A DNA stretch of 64,000 bases from Emticicia aquatilis (GCF_014644295.1 NZ_BMKK01000006.1:186001-250000), one strand, 5' to 3'; positions 33,338 to 42,200 are shown, numbered from the stretch's first letter. The notes: generated by a model not told the origin, from the letters alone. Translations and numbers: made by a program.

Positions 33338-34090
33338 ATGTACTCTCTATTCCTAAACATCGTCAATGTTGACGGCAAAGACCCAGTTTCATTTACATTC
33401 TTCACAGGTTACATGGCAATGCTCGCCGCATCAGTATTTTTCTTGTTTGAAAGAGGAAGTGTTGATGGCAAATGGAAAACCTCTCTTTTAGTTTCAGGAT
33501 TAATCACTGGTATCGCAGCGGTTCACTATTACTACATGAGAGATTTCTACGGAGCAACGGGCGAAACCCCAGTAGCTTTGCGTTACATCGACTGGACGCT
33601 CACAGTGCCTTTGATGTGCGTTGAATTTTATTTATTACTCAAGCCAGCAGGTGCAAAACCAGCTTTCATGTGGAAACTCATAGTAGCATCAGTATTGATG
33701 TTGGTAGCGGGTTACATCGGTGAAGCTTTCAATCCAACGGCCTCAACAAGTCACTCTGTAATTTGGGGTGTGATTTCATCTCTCGGTTATGTTTATGTAC
33801 TTTATTCGGCATGGGCTGGCGAGGCAAAGCAATTAGCTGCTTCTTCAAACTCTGATTCAGTAAAGTCAGGAATTCAAGCACTGGCTTGGTTCGTATTGGC
33901 TGGATGGGCGATTTACCCAATCGGCTACATGGCTGGCCCTGGTGGTTGGTTAGGACCAGATGGTGCAGGTTTGTTTCAAACAAAAGATTTGAACTTATTT
34001 TATAACATTGCCGATGCAATCAATAAAATAGGTTTTGGTTTGGTGGTTTATAACATTGCAACTACTGAGTCTAAAAAAGCTTTCGCTTAA
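33338..34090 (+). CDS. Light-driven proton-pump rhodopsin (proteorhodopsin/xanthorhodopsin group)
   Basis: 250 residues, seven membrane helices. The retinal Schiff-base lysine is Lys230 in DAINKIGFG (helix G). The helix-C motif RYIDWTLTVPLMCVEF holds Asp85 (proton acceptor), Thr89 and Glu96 (proton donor), the DTE pattern of outward proton pumps. His63 in helix B (AAVHYYYMRD) stands 22 residues before Asp85, as in proteorhodopsin's His75-Asp97 complex. The position matching the colour switch (proteorhodopsin 105) is Met93, which favours green absorption. It is followed by a hairpin and the Blh retinal-forming oxygenase gene, giving a self-sufficient light-pump module apart from carotenoid supply. 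Confidence 0.95.
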   Translation: MYSLFLNIVNVDGKDPVSFTFFTGYMAMLAASVFFLFERGSVDGKWKTSLLVSGLITGIAAVHYYYMRDFYGATGETPVALRYIDWTLTVPLMCVEFYLLLKPAGAKPAFMWKLIVASVLMLVAGYIGEAFNPTASTSHSVIWGVISSLGYVYVLYSAWAGEAKQLAASSNSDSVKSGIQALAWFVLAGWAIYPIGYMAGPGGWLGPDGAGLFQTKDLNLFYNIADAINKIGFGLVVYNIATTESKKAFA

Positions 34091-34101
34091 AATGATTTAA
34101 T

Positions 34102-34139
34102 ATTCTGCCCGAAAATCTACTATGGTTTTTGGGCAGAAT
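34102..34139 (+). terminator. Terminator or attenuator between rhodopsin and blh
   Basis: ATTCTGCCCGAAAA / TTTTTGGGCAGAAT (one G-U pair), followed by GCTTTTCTC. It sits 12 bp after the rhodopsin stop and 57 bp before blh, so much of the transcription may stop here and rhodopsin can exceed Blh. Confidence 0.7.
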
Positions 34140-34195
34140 GCTTTTCTCTCTCTTCGTACAATCAGTTTCTTTTTTCTGCTAAATACTCAAAACTA

Positions 34196-35128
34196 ATGAG
34201 AATAATCCTCTTGTTTGTAGGCTTTGCTATGCTGTTTGTGCATCATTATATTCAGCCTATTTCGGTAGAAGGCCAATTTTTGGCGTTTGCAACTGGTATT
34301 TTATTTCTGGGCATTCCGCACGGAGCGGCCGATTTATTGGTAGCCAATCAGAATGCCAATAGTGAGAAAAAACGCTTTTCGATGTTATTCTTTTTTACCA
34401 ACTACTTAGGCAGACTCGTTGGTTTTGGTGCAATTCTTTGGTTTTTTCCTTTGATTGGAAATATTCTGTTCATCTTCCTTGCGGCCTATCATTTTGGCGA
34501 AACTGATTTGCATCGCTTCAGAACTGACACTCTTTGGGGTAAGATTTTGGTTATGAACTACGGCTTGGTTATTTTAAGCATAATTCTGATGCCTAACTTT
34601 AATGAAGTTCGACCGATACTTTTACTCTTCAAAGCTGGTTTTGATAATTTGGCATTTATCAATTGGCTTGATTCGCACCGAATCGGCTTGATTTTCTCGG
34701 CAGTTGTCTTATTTTTATTAAGTGTGACTATTTATTTCAGTAAAAACAAAGAGCTTGCTTTTTCTGAAAACAGGTATTTCTCCATACAGTTTCTGCTGAT
34801 TTTGGTCATCCTATACAATCTTCCGATGGTGCTGGGCTTTACTTTTTATTTTGTAATCTGGCATTCTACTTTATCACTCAAAAATATCACTTCTTATCTC
34901 CGAAAAAATAGCAACTTTAATACAGCCAACCGAGTTATTCGGCAAATTGTATTTTACAGTCTATTGGCCATCGGCGGAATTTTGATTTTTGGCTTTACGG
35001 GCTTTATGTTTATCAATAATAATGCAATAATGGCGTACAGTTTTCTGGGGCTTGCCGTTCTGACTGCTCCGCACATGCAAGTCATGCACGATATGTACCA
35101 CAAAATTCGGCTCAATCAAAACGCCTGA
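34196..35128 (+). CDS. blh: Brp/Blh-family beta-carotene 15,15'-dioxygenase
   Basis: Splits beta-carotene into two retinal molecules, the chromophore for the upstream rhodopsin. 310 residues, multi-pass membrane protein. Conserved iron-ligand histidines are visible in four places: LGIPHGAADL, AAYHFGETD, FVIWHSTLSL and TAPHMQVMHDMY. The genetic neighbour (rhodopsin 105 bp upstream) strengthens the call. Cells need beta-carotene from crtE/B/I/Y genes that are not in this window. Confidence 0.93.
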   Translation: MRIILLFVGFAMLFVHHYIQPISVEGQFLAFATGILFLGIPHGAADLLVANQNANSEKKRFSMLFFFTNYLGRLVGFGAILWFFPLIGNILFIFLAAYHFGETDLHRFRTDTLWGKILVMNYGLVILSIILMPNFNEVRPILLLFKAGFDNLAFINWLDSHRIGLIFSAVVLFLLSVTIYFSKNKELAFSENRYFSIQFLLILVILYNLPMVLGFTFYFVIWHSTLSLKNITSYLRKNSNFNTANRVIRQIVFYSLLAIGGILIFGFTGFMFINNNAIMAYSFLGLAVLTAPHMQVMHDMYHKIRLNQNA

Positions 35129-35185
35129 ATGCAATCTTGATTTGTTTTTGTACTTTTACCAAGTAAACTTCAAAAACAATCAATT

Positions 35186-37318
35186 ATGAGAATAATTCTA
35201 ACCCTTATCTTCATTTCAAACTTAGTTTTTGCCCAAGTTGGCAAAGAAAAAGTATTAGTAACAGACCTCACCCGAATCAAACAAATTGGCTCTATCAACA
35301 TCGCTCCCGATGGAAAAAAAGCCATTTACTCGCTCCGAACTTCCGAACCAAGCGAGGAAAACAAGCTCGAATATGAGTATCGTACCCATTTGTTTTTAAC
35401 AGATTTTCAGACAGTTAGACAGCTTACTCGTGGAGTTGAAAGTGTAAATAATGGTGTTTGGTCACCTGATAGTAAACAAATTGCATTTGCAAGATATACG
35501 AAAGGTAAATCTCAGATTTTTGTTATGCCGCTTGATGGTGGCGAAGCATTTCAGCTAACTGATTCAAAATATGGTGCTTCAAATCCGAACTGGTCGAAAG
35601 ATGGTTCAAAAATCTCATTTAGCGTGGGGCTTTCTCTGACCGAACTTTTGAAAGATTCTGTCCTGAATCCATCGAAAGGCGTTCCTGTGTGGTCTTTAGA
35701 AAAGCCTGGTTTTGCAAAAAATGAGTTTTTAAAACCCGCCAAAGGCGTGAAACCAAATCCCGATGGTACAATCGAAGAAATTAGAGCGTATTTAGAGAAA
35801 GACGTCGAAGATAAAAAAGCGAAAGTCATCAATCGTCTTACTTTTCAAGGTGAAGCTACTACTCAACCAGAGTTGAATTTCTCGCATATCTACACAATCG
35901 AAGTGAAAGAAGGTGCAAAAGCCACGCCTCTTACTACGGGTTTCAGGAGTTATGGCGGTGGAGCATGGCTACAAGATGGACAAATTGCGGTACAAACGGC
36001 TCTTGACTCACTACTCCACCCAGACCGTGAACAAGATAATAGAGTTTTGGTAATGAACCCAGATGGCTCGAATCGTAAGACCATTTTAGGTGAAAAAGGA
36101 AAATCGTTTGGCGGAGTAACGTGGTCGCCTGACGGAAAAAGCATTGTTTACACAAAATCTAACTCGCAAGGTGTAAATATTGGCGAATTATATATTGCCA
36201 AAGCCGATGGGTCGAATCCACAATTAATTAAGTTTGACCGTTCGGCGAGTGGACTAACGTGGTCGAAAGACATGAAATATGTTTATTTTACAGCACAATC
36301 AAACGGTGGACAGCCTATTTATAGAATTGATGTTGCAAGTAAAAAAGTGGAGCAGCTAACTGATTTTGATTCGGGAATTTTAGGTTTTGATTTATCGGCC
36401 GATAAAATCCTTTATTCAAAAACTGAAGTTGCCAATCCAAACGAGCTTTATGTAGCCGATTTGCAGATGAAAAATCCTGTAAAATTGACTTCGGTAAATG
36501 ATTGGGTAAAAAACAAAGCATTGAGTTTTCCAGAAAAACGAATCTATACCAACTCAAAAGGCCAGAAAGTAGAATATTGGATAATGAAGCCAACTAATTT
36601 AGAAGCGGGCAAGAAATATCCACTTTTATTGAATATGCACGGCGGTCCAACTGCCATGTGGGGACCAGGCGAGTTTTCGATGTGGCATGAGCATCAGTAC
36701 TTTTGTTCACAAGGCTACGGCGTGGTTTATGCCAATCCACGTGGTTCGGGCGGTTACGGTTTAGACTTTATGCGTGCTAATATCAAAGATTGGGGAACTG
36801 GGCCAACGGAAGACGTTCTCGCTGCCGCAACTGATGCCGCCAAGGCTTCGTGGGTGGATACTTCTCGTCAAGTTATCACTGGTGGCTCTTATGCGGGCTA
36901 TCTGACCGCTTGGATTGTTGCTCACGACCACCGTTTTAAAGCAGCTTTTGCTCAGCGTGGCGTGTATGACCTTACGACATTTTTAGGCGAAGGAAACGCA
37001 TGGCGTTTGATTCCGAGTTATTTCAATTATCCTTGGAATGATATACAAGAAAAAGTCTTAGAGACCAATTCTCCTTATACATTCGTTGACAAAATTCGTA
37101 CGCCATTGCTCATCAAACACGGCGAAAATGACCTTCGCACGGGCGTAATTCAGAGCGAAATGATGTATAAATCAATGAAAATAATGGGCAAAGAAGTAGA
37201 ATATGTAAGAATGCCAGGAGGCACGCACGAACTTTCACGCACAGGAAATGTTCGTCAAAGAATCGACCGAATGCTACGCATTTATGAATTTTTTGAGAGA
37301 TTTGTTGGAAAGAAGTAA
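35186..37318 (+). CDS. S9-family prolyl-oligopeptidase-type peptidase (DPP/ACP-like), secreted
   Basis: 710 residues with a Sec signal peptide (MRIILTLIFISNLVFA-QV). N-terminal WD40-like TolB-type propeller blades: VWSPDSKQIAFARY, NWSKDGSKISFSVG, TWSPDGKSIVYTKS, TWSKDMKYVYFTAQ. The C-terminal alpha/beta-hydrolase has LLNMHGGPTAMWGPG (oxyanion HGGP), the nucleophile Ser in ITGGSYAGYLTAW, Asp in KHGENDLRTGV and His in PGGTHELSRTG. It is likely a periplasmic dipeptidyl- or acylaminoacyl-peptidase in peptide use. Confidence 0.9.
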   Translation: MRIILTLIFISNLVFAQVGKEKVLVTDLTRIKQIGSINIAPDGKKAIYSLRTSEPSEENKLEYEYRTHLFLTDFQTVRQLTRGVESVNNGVWSPDSKQIAFARYTKGKSQIFVMPLDGGEAFQLTDSKYGASNPNWSKDGSKISFSVGLSLTELLKDSVLNPSKGVPVWSLEKPGFAKNEFLKPAKGVKPNPDGTIEEIRAYLEKDVEDKKAKVINRLTFQGEATTQPELNFSHIYTIEVKEGAKATPLTTGFRSYGGGAWLQDGQIAVQTALDSLLHPDREQDNRVLVMNPDGSNRKTILGEKGKSFGGVTWSPDGKSIVYTKSNSQGVNIGELYIAKADGSNPQLIKFDRSASGLTWSKDMKYVYFTAQSNGGQPIYRIDVASKKVEQLTDFDSGILGFDLSADKILYSKTEVANPNELYVADLQMKNPVKLTSVNDWVKNKALSFPEKRIYTNSKGQKVEYWIMKPTNLEAGKKYPLLLNMHGGPTAMWGPGEFSMWHEHQYFCSQGYGVVYANPRGSGGYGLDFMRANIKDWGTGPTEDVLAAATDAAKASWVDTSRQVITGGSYAGYLTAWIVAHDHRFKAAFAQRGVYDLTTFLGEGNAWRLIPSYFNYPWNDIQEKVLETNSPYTFVDKIRTPLLIKHGENDLRTGVIQSEMMYKSMKIMGKEVEYVRMPGGTHELSRTGNVRQRIDRMLRIYEFFERFVGKK

Positions 37319-37327
37319 CTCTCTTTT

Positions 37328-37391
37328 GTTCCCTTCGACTACGCTCAGGGAACGAGCCACAAAAAAAGCCGAGGCAAAACCTCGGCTTTTT
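37328..37391. terminator. Two hairpins between convergent S9 peptidase and DUF2911 genes
   Basis: First, GTTCCCT / AGGGAAC (37328-37334 and 37347-37353) around TCGACTACGCTC. Second, a classic terminator AAAAAGCCGAGG-CAAAA-CCTCGGCTTTTT (37363-37391) with tracts on both sides, so it can serve both genes. Confidence 0.85.
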
Positions 37392-37412
37392 ATTACTACA
37401 CTTACCTAAACC

Positions 37413-37898
37413 CTAAAACTCCATAGGTACGCTCACACTCGTCGTATCCCAGGAAATGGTTAAAGTCTTGTCGTCAGTAGTGATTGTTAGTTTCTCTACT
37501 ACGTCTTTTAATGTCTTTACAGGAACCGTAACTTCGGCTACGTTTTTATCTTTAATTTTATCGTATCCATAAGCTCCCCATTGTTTTAATTCGCTATTCA
37601 AGATGATAGTCCATTCTTTTTCGCCTAATTTAGAGAATAAAGAATAAGTACCTGCTTTCACAGATTTACCACCAAATTTTACATCTTTTTTGAAAGTGAT
37701 TTCGGTTGCTTCATTAGCTCCAGTACGCCATACTGTTCCGAATTTTTCTAATCCACCAAAAACCACACGGCCTTTTTTAGAAGGTTGACCGTAAGAAACT
37801 TTTACATTTGCACTTTCAGCAGAAACTCTTGGGCTTTGTGCAAAAGTTAATGTGCTAATTGTGAGCAATAAAGAGAAAAAGAATAATACTTTTTTCAT
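37413..37898 (-). CDS. DUF2911-domain secreted protein
   Basis: 161 residues, Sec signal peptide (MKKVLFFFSLLLTISTLTFA-QS). The DUF2911 body is clear: SANVKVSYGQPSKKGRVVFG, FGTVWRTGANEATEITFKKD, VKAGTYSLFSKLGEKEWTII. All-beta fold, function unknown; common in Bacteroidota. The C-terminus ends TTSVSVPMEF. Stand-alone, convergent with the S9 peptidase. Confidence 0.88.
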   Translation of the reverse strand: MKKVLFFFSLLLTISTLTFAQSPRVSAESANVKVSYGQPSKKGRVVFGGLEKFGTVWRTGANEATEITFKKDVKFGGKSVKAGTYSLFSKLGEKEWTIILNSELKQWGAYGYDKIKDKNVAEVTVPVKTLKDVVEKLTITTDDKTLTISWDTTSVSVPMEF

Positions 37899-37993
37899 AA
37901 AAATAATATAAGATTGAAAATGTTGATTTAATACTATAAACGCTAAACTTTAGATTTTAGTTTGAAGCAATTGCAATATTTCTATTCAACGGC

Positions 37994-38731
37994 TTACTCT
38001 TTTACTTTTTCGGCAAAAAGCTTGGCCATTTCTCGTGGGTTGGTTGGCTCTGGATTTACTTTATCCGACTCCAACAAACCATCACGCAAACGAATGATTC
38101 GGTGCGAATATTTGGCAATGTCTTCTTCGTGCGTAACCATTACGATGGTATTTCCTTTGGAATAAAGTTGGTCGAATAACTCCATGATTTCATAAGAAGT
38201 ACGAGTATCTAAGTTACCCGTTGGTTCATCGGCCAATAGAATACTTGGGTCATTCACTAACGCACGGGCAATGGCTACACGTTGACGCTGCCCACCCGAA
38301 AGTTCGTTTGGTTTATGATGGGCTCTATTATCAAGACCCACATTTTTGAGGGCAAGCATGGCTTTTTCTGTTCTCTGCGATTTGGTGTATCCCGCATAAA
38401 TTAAAGGCAAAGCCACATTTTCGAGGGCTGATTGACGAGGAAGCAAGTTAAATGTCTGAAAAACGAAACCAATTTCTTTATTTCGGACTTCAGCCAGTTC
38501 ATTTTCGCTCATGCGACTTACATCATTGTTGTTCAAAACGTAGCGTCCGCCCGTTGGGGAGTCCAAACAACCAATAATGTTCATCAATGTAGATTTACCC
38601 GACCCAGAAGGCCCCATAAATGCTACATATTCACCTTTATCGACCGAAATCGTAACCGATTTTAAGGCGTCAATAATTTCGCTACCCATGATGTAGCGTT
38701 TTGAAATATTGGTTGTTTCGATAATTTTCAT
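37994..38731 (-). CDS. ABC transporter ATP-binding protein, LolD/MacB type
   Basis: About 245 residues from ATG 38731 ([20 protein letters not shown]). The longer frame to 38797 would translate an 8-bp repeat in the leader and was rejected. Walker [12 protein letters not shown]-loop [10 protein letters not shown], signature [15 protein letters not shown], Walker [14 protein letters not shown]-loop [10 protein letters not shown]. LolD/FtsE/MacB-type ATPases drive lipoprotein release or efflux with an FtsX-like permease; no such permease adjoins it here. The upstream neighbour is a large membrane-TPR protein. Confidence 0.9.
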   Translation of the reverse strand: MKIIETTNISKRYIMGSEIIDALKSVTISVDKGEYVAFMGPSGSGKSTLMNIIGCLDSPTGGRYVLNNNDVSRMSENELAEVRNKEIGFVFQTFNLLPRQSALENVALPLIYAGYTKSQRTEKAMLALKNVGLDNRAHHKPNELSGGQRQRVAIARALVNDPSILLADEPTGNLDTRTSYEIMELFDQLYSKGNTIVMVTHEEDIAKYSHRIIRLRDGLLESDKVNPEPTNPREMAKLFAEKVKE

Positions 38732-38744
38732 GAGAAGAAATGTT

Positions 38745-38786
38745 GAATGAGTGAATGAGTGAATGAGCGAATAACTTTCACTCATT
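38745..38786. repeat. Tandem 8-bp repeat (GAATGAGT) with an inverted end
   Basis: GAATGAGT, GAATGAGT, GAATGAGC, GAATAACT in tandem (38745-38776), then TTCACTCATT (38777-38786), which pairs with AATGAGTGAA. It lies in the leader of the ABC ATPase gene, 14 bp before its ATG, between it and the TPR gene stop. Confidence 0.7.
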
Positions 38787-38814
38787 TTACTATTCAATAT
38801 CCAAAGATATTATT

Positions 38815-41397
38815 CTATTCAAAACCATCCTTTGTTTTTTCCATCAATGCTTTTTGGGCTTGATAGATGGAAAGAAATGCTTGATAATCGGCAGGGCTAC
38901 TTAGCTGTTGTACTTTTGCCAAACCATCAGCTACGTAGTCGGTCAAGCCAATTCTGAGCGATTGTAGTGTGTATAACTTCCAAATTTCGGCGGAAGTATC
39001 GTTTAATTCGGCTGCTCGGAAAACGAAATTATAGGCATCGTTGGGCTTTTTGAGTGTATTGTTATAAAAATCAGCGACTTTACTCAAAACATAAGGATTT
39101 AGTGGATTTTCCTGCAAAACCTTATCAAAGTCAGCTTTTTTAGTTAAAGCAGTTTTAAATAATTCCTCCGCTTTAGCTTTTTGAAAATCGGCAATTGTTT
39201 GTTGATAATTTTGTTTTTGCAAAACTTCTACTGACGAAACATCTCCAGCTTTACTGAGAAGTTCTACCGCTTTATCATACACGCCTTGTTGCAAAAACCA
39301 CATTCCAGCTACTTGATTATATAAAGGTTTGTGTTTGGTCGAATCATTAGCCAAAACCGCCAGTTGTTTCAATCCTTCAAGTTTATTTTCACTGAAATAA
39401 TTTCGACAAGAAATAGCAAATTCTAAATCTTCAAAGAAATCGTTGTTTACTTCCTTTCGCTGAATATTCTGCAAATCTTTGCTTGAATACGGAAACATGG
39501 TATTATTAAATGAAGACAAATTATAAAGCAATGCAAATTGACTTACGTTAATGGCAGAATCTTTTGTTAATTCGATATTTGTCGTTGCCTGCACCAGTAA
39601 AATTTTATCGGCAGCAGCCCTATTTGCACGAAGACTCATGCTTTTTGTTGCTCGATTATCTCCTCCGAGTTTTGGATTTGATGCCTTTAATGATTTGTAA
39701 AGAGAATCTTTTTCTCCATATTTTAATTGATAAGCTAACAAATTAGATTCCGCCAAATCGCAGTCAGAGCAGTTAGTTTTTGCCAGATTCAGATAATAAA
39801 AAGTTGAATCAAGCACTTTTGTTTTTTCGTAGAGATACGCAATGTTGGTCAAAAGTTGTTGGTTCTGCGGGAATTTACTCACGCCTTCACGCAACGTAAA
39901 AAGAGCATCAAAAAACATATCTTTTTCCTGCAAAACCTTACTCAAACCCGCATACGCAAACGGACTGGCATTTTTTTCTAAAGCATTTTTCAGAAATAAG
40001 CCTGTATTTTCTTTATCGCCATTTTTTAGAGCCAACGACGCCAACGCATAATTTGATTTATGGTTACGAATATCAAAATGCAATGCTTCTTTGTAAAATG
40101 TCTCAGCGGCCTGAAAATCTTCGGTGGCTGTATAATAATCGGCAATGGCATTATAGTAGCCAGCTTTGGTTTGGAAGTAATTATTATAATTTTTGAACGA
40201 AATCAGCATGAAAACCAAAATTGCCGCCGCCATTCTAAAAAGTAGCAATTCATAAAACTTTGGTTTGTAAATCACTTTATGCACTTCCAAACCTTTTTGA
40301 AGTGGTTGCGTAAAGTTTATCAATACATAAAAGAAAAAGCAAAGCCCCATCGCTACATGAGCATACGAGATAAAATCCTCGAAAGCTTCAATGAGTGGGT
40401 CGTTGGCGGTTGCGTAAGCGTAGCCAATTGTAGCGGTGGTGATAATGGCCAAACCCAAATAAAACCACGAGCCAATGCTACGAAAATCAAAGAAATTCGA
40501 TTGCTCAGAATAATCTCTGAAACCCCAAATTCCTAAAATCATAGAAATGCCAAAAAGAGCTACGGGATTTATTGAAATCATATTCCAATCGATATACTGC
40601 GATTTTTCGAGGTAAATTAAAAGAACATTGAGCAAATAAATACTCGAAATTGCCAAGAACGAAGGAATATGATTGCGATTTTTCACGCCAGAATTTGATA
40701 CCACCCAAACCAAACTTGCCGAGATTTCGTGAGCAACCAATAAGATAAAAATTGTTGATAGAATAATTGCTGAAAGCAATCCATAAGAAAAAACTGCCAA
40801 ACTTGGATTGGCTGCTTTTGCCGTAAAACCAATCAAGGCAGCGGCTGCTACACTCAAAACAAGAAAAGCTAAGAATCTTTTCAGGGCATTGATTTGAGGA
40901 GCAAATGTGTTGAAGTAAAAAGCCAAACCGGCAAACGCACCAAAAGCCACCAAAAATGGCAGCTGATTGACCGAGTTAAAGACAATTTCGAGATGAAAGG
41001 TTATCAGAATACCTGCCAGTAGAACCATTCCACCCAAAAACCAATAACGACTCATACCCGAAAAAGCACTTAATAGCAAATTCAGACCTAAGATAAACAA
41101 TACCGCAAAAGCATGATTTGCCCAAAGGTTAATATCCATCATCGAAGCGAGATAACGCTCTTTAACAATATAAGCATTTCCGTTAATGGTAAACTTTAAT
41201 TGGCCATCCGAGAAAGTATCCAAAACGGCAGGAATTTCGTCAAGCTCGCTCAGAATATCCCAATGAATGACATTTTCTAATCCTTTAAACCAATAAAAAG
41301 AAAGTAATAGAATTGAGGTGAAAAGTATCGTAAGAATAAAAACAAAGCTAAATCGTTCATTTTTAGGCCAGTTTCGCCAAAAAAAGAGTTTTTGCAT
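38815..41397 (-). CDS. Large membrane protein with C-terminal TPR-like domain
   Basis: 860 residues. About ten hydrophobic segments are spread over the first ~410 residues (for example FSFVFILTILFTSILLLSFY, HAFAVLFILGLNLLLSAFSG and MISINPVALFGISMILGIWG). The C-terminal half (~425-860) is helical with TPR-like units: YYTATEDFQAAETFYKEALH, ASLALKNGDKENTGLFLKNA, and YNQVAGMWFLQQGVYDKAVE. I do not recognise the family. The downstream LolD-like ATPase gene starts after a repeat, so the two may be an operon with an atypical partner for the ATPase. Confidence 0.7.
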   Translation of the reverse strand: MQKLFFWRNWPKNERFSFVFILTILFTSILLLSFYWFKGLENVIHWDILSELDEIPAVLDTFSDGQLKFTINGNAYIVKERYLASMMDINLWANHAFAVLFILGLNLLLSAFSGMSRYWFLGGMVLLAGILITFHLEIVFNSVNQLPFLVAFGAFAGLAFYFNTFAPQINALKRFLAFLVLSVAAAALIGFTAKAANPSLAVFSYGLLSAIILSTIFILLVAHEISASLVWVVSNSGVKNRNHIPSFLAISSIYLLNVLLIYLEKSQYIDWNMISINPVALFGISMILGIWGFRDYSEQSNFFDFRSIGSWFYLGLAIITTATIGYAYATANDPLIEAFEDFISYAHVAMGLCFFFYVLINFTQPLQKGLEVHKVIYKPKFYELLLFRMAAAILVFMLISFKNYNNYFQTKAGYYNAIADYYTATEDFQAAETFYKEALHFDIRNHKSNYALASLALKNGDKENTGLFLKNALEKNASPFAYAGLSKVLQEKDMFFDALFTLREGVSKFPQNQQLLTNIAYLYEKTKVLDSTFYYLNLAKTNCSDCDLAESNLLAYQLKYGEKDSLYKSLKASNPKLGGDNRATKSMSLRANRAAADKILLVQATTNIELTKDSAINVSQFALLYNLSSFNNTMFPYSSKDLQNIQRKEVNNDFFEDLEFAISCRNYFSENKLEGLKQLAVLANDSTKHKPLYNQVAGMWFLQQGVYDKAVELLSKAGDVSSVEVLQKQNYQQTIADFQKAKAEELFKTALTKKADFDKVLQENPLNPYVLSKVADFYNNTLKKPNDAYNFVFRAAELNDTSAEIWKLYTLQSLRIGLTDYVADGLAKVQQLSSPADYQAFLSIYQAQKALMEKTKDGFE

Positions 41398-41412
41398 AAT
41401 TATATCAAGAGT

Positions 41413-41428
41413 TTTTCCACGTGAAACA
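41413..41428. promoter_or_regulatory. parS-like ParB binding site
   Basis: TTTTCCACGTGAAACA matches the chromosomal parS consensus TGTTnCACGTGAAACA at 15 of 16 positions (G2 is T). It lies in the divergent gap between the membrane-TPR gene and psd, 6 bp from a perfect DnaA box. In bacteria parS clusters near oriC, so this window may lie in the origin-proximal part of the chromosome. Confidence 0.6.
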
Positions 41429-41433
41429 CCAAC

Positions 41434-41442
41434 TTATCCACA
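41434..41442 (+). promoter_or_regulatory. DnaA box TTATCCACA
   Basis: Exact match to the strong DnaA box. Only one copy is present here, so it is not an origin by itself, but its closeness to the parS-like site is noted. A single chance copy also occurs inside manC (49849-49857). Confidence 0.45.
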
Positions 41443-41503
41443 GCTTTTGCACACGCATTATAAATATTTGAGCCGTGAAGATAACGTAAAAACATTGTTT
41501 GAT

Positions 41504-41511
41504 TATATTTG
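41504..41511 (+). promoter_or_regulatory. Bacteroidota -7 box (TATATTTG) for psd
   Basis: Exact TAnnTTTG match 30 bp before the psd ATG. Confidence 0.6.
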
Positions 41512-41540
41512 CGGTTCTAAAAAACTAAACAGCTCAGAAA

Positions 41541-42200
41541 ATGACACTTCATAAGGAAGGCACAGGAACGATTTCATTGACAATTATTGGACTATTGGCA
41601 GCTAATGCGGCTTTAAGATATTTTTTACCCGAACAAGAAATTTTACACACATTGTTGCTCGTCGTGAGCTTATTCCTGTTTGTGATTGTGGTTCAATTCT
41701 TTCGCAAACCAACTCGCACCACTGTTAAAAATCCCAAACACGTGATAGCTCCTGCTGATGGCAAAGTTGTGGTAATTGAAGAAGTTGTAGAAACTGAATA
41801 CTTCAAAGGCCCACGTCGCCAGATTTCGATTTTCATGTCGCCACTCAATGTGCATATCAACTTTAACCCGATTGCTGGAATTGTTACTTACGCCAAATAT
41901 CACGCTGGTAAATACTTGGTTGCTTGGCACCCAAAATCAAGCACCGAAAACGAACGCACGACAATCGTCGTGAAACACCACAACGGCACAGAGGTTTTGT
42001 TCCGCCAAATTGCTGGGGCTTTGGCTCGTAGAATTTGCTGGTACGTGAAAGAAGGACAAGCCGTGGAGCAAGGTTCGGAATTTGGTTTTATCAAATTTGG
42101 TTCAAGAATTGACATTTTCTTGCCATTAGATGCAAAAATCTTAGTCAATATCGATGATAAACCAGTTGGTGGTGAAACAGTAATTGCAGAATTAATGTAA
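41541..42200 (+). CDS. psd: Phosphatidylserine decarboxylase (short, archaeal-type)
   Basis: Turns phosphatidylserine into phosphatidylethanolamine. 219 residues with N-terminal membrane helices (about 10-55: TISLTIIGLLAANAALRYFL, LLLVVSLFLFVIVVQFF). The catalytic core has IAPADGKVVVIEEV, FMSPLNVHINFNPI and the self-cleavage site FGSR near the C-terminus (FIKFGSRIDIFLPLDAKI), where Ser becomes the pyruvoyl group, so the chain matures into beta and alpha subunits. It probably forms a unit with yraN 48 bp downstream. Confidence 0.93.
   Translation: MTLHKEGTGTISLTIIGLLAANAALRYFLPEQEILHTLLLVVSLFLFVIVVQFFRKPTRTTVKNPKHVIAPADGKVVVIEEVVETEYFKGPRRQISIFMSPLNVHINFNPIAGIVTYAKYHAGKYLVAWHPKSSTENERTTIVVKHHNGTEVLFRQIAGALARRICWYVKEGQAVEQGSEFGFIKFGSRIDIFLPLDAKILVNIDDKPVGGETVIAELM

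Noticed and set aside
38732-38797. Longer start of the ABC ATPase at 38797
   Set aside because: It would translate the 8-bp tandem repeat; family N-terminus starts at MKIIETTN.
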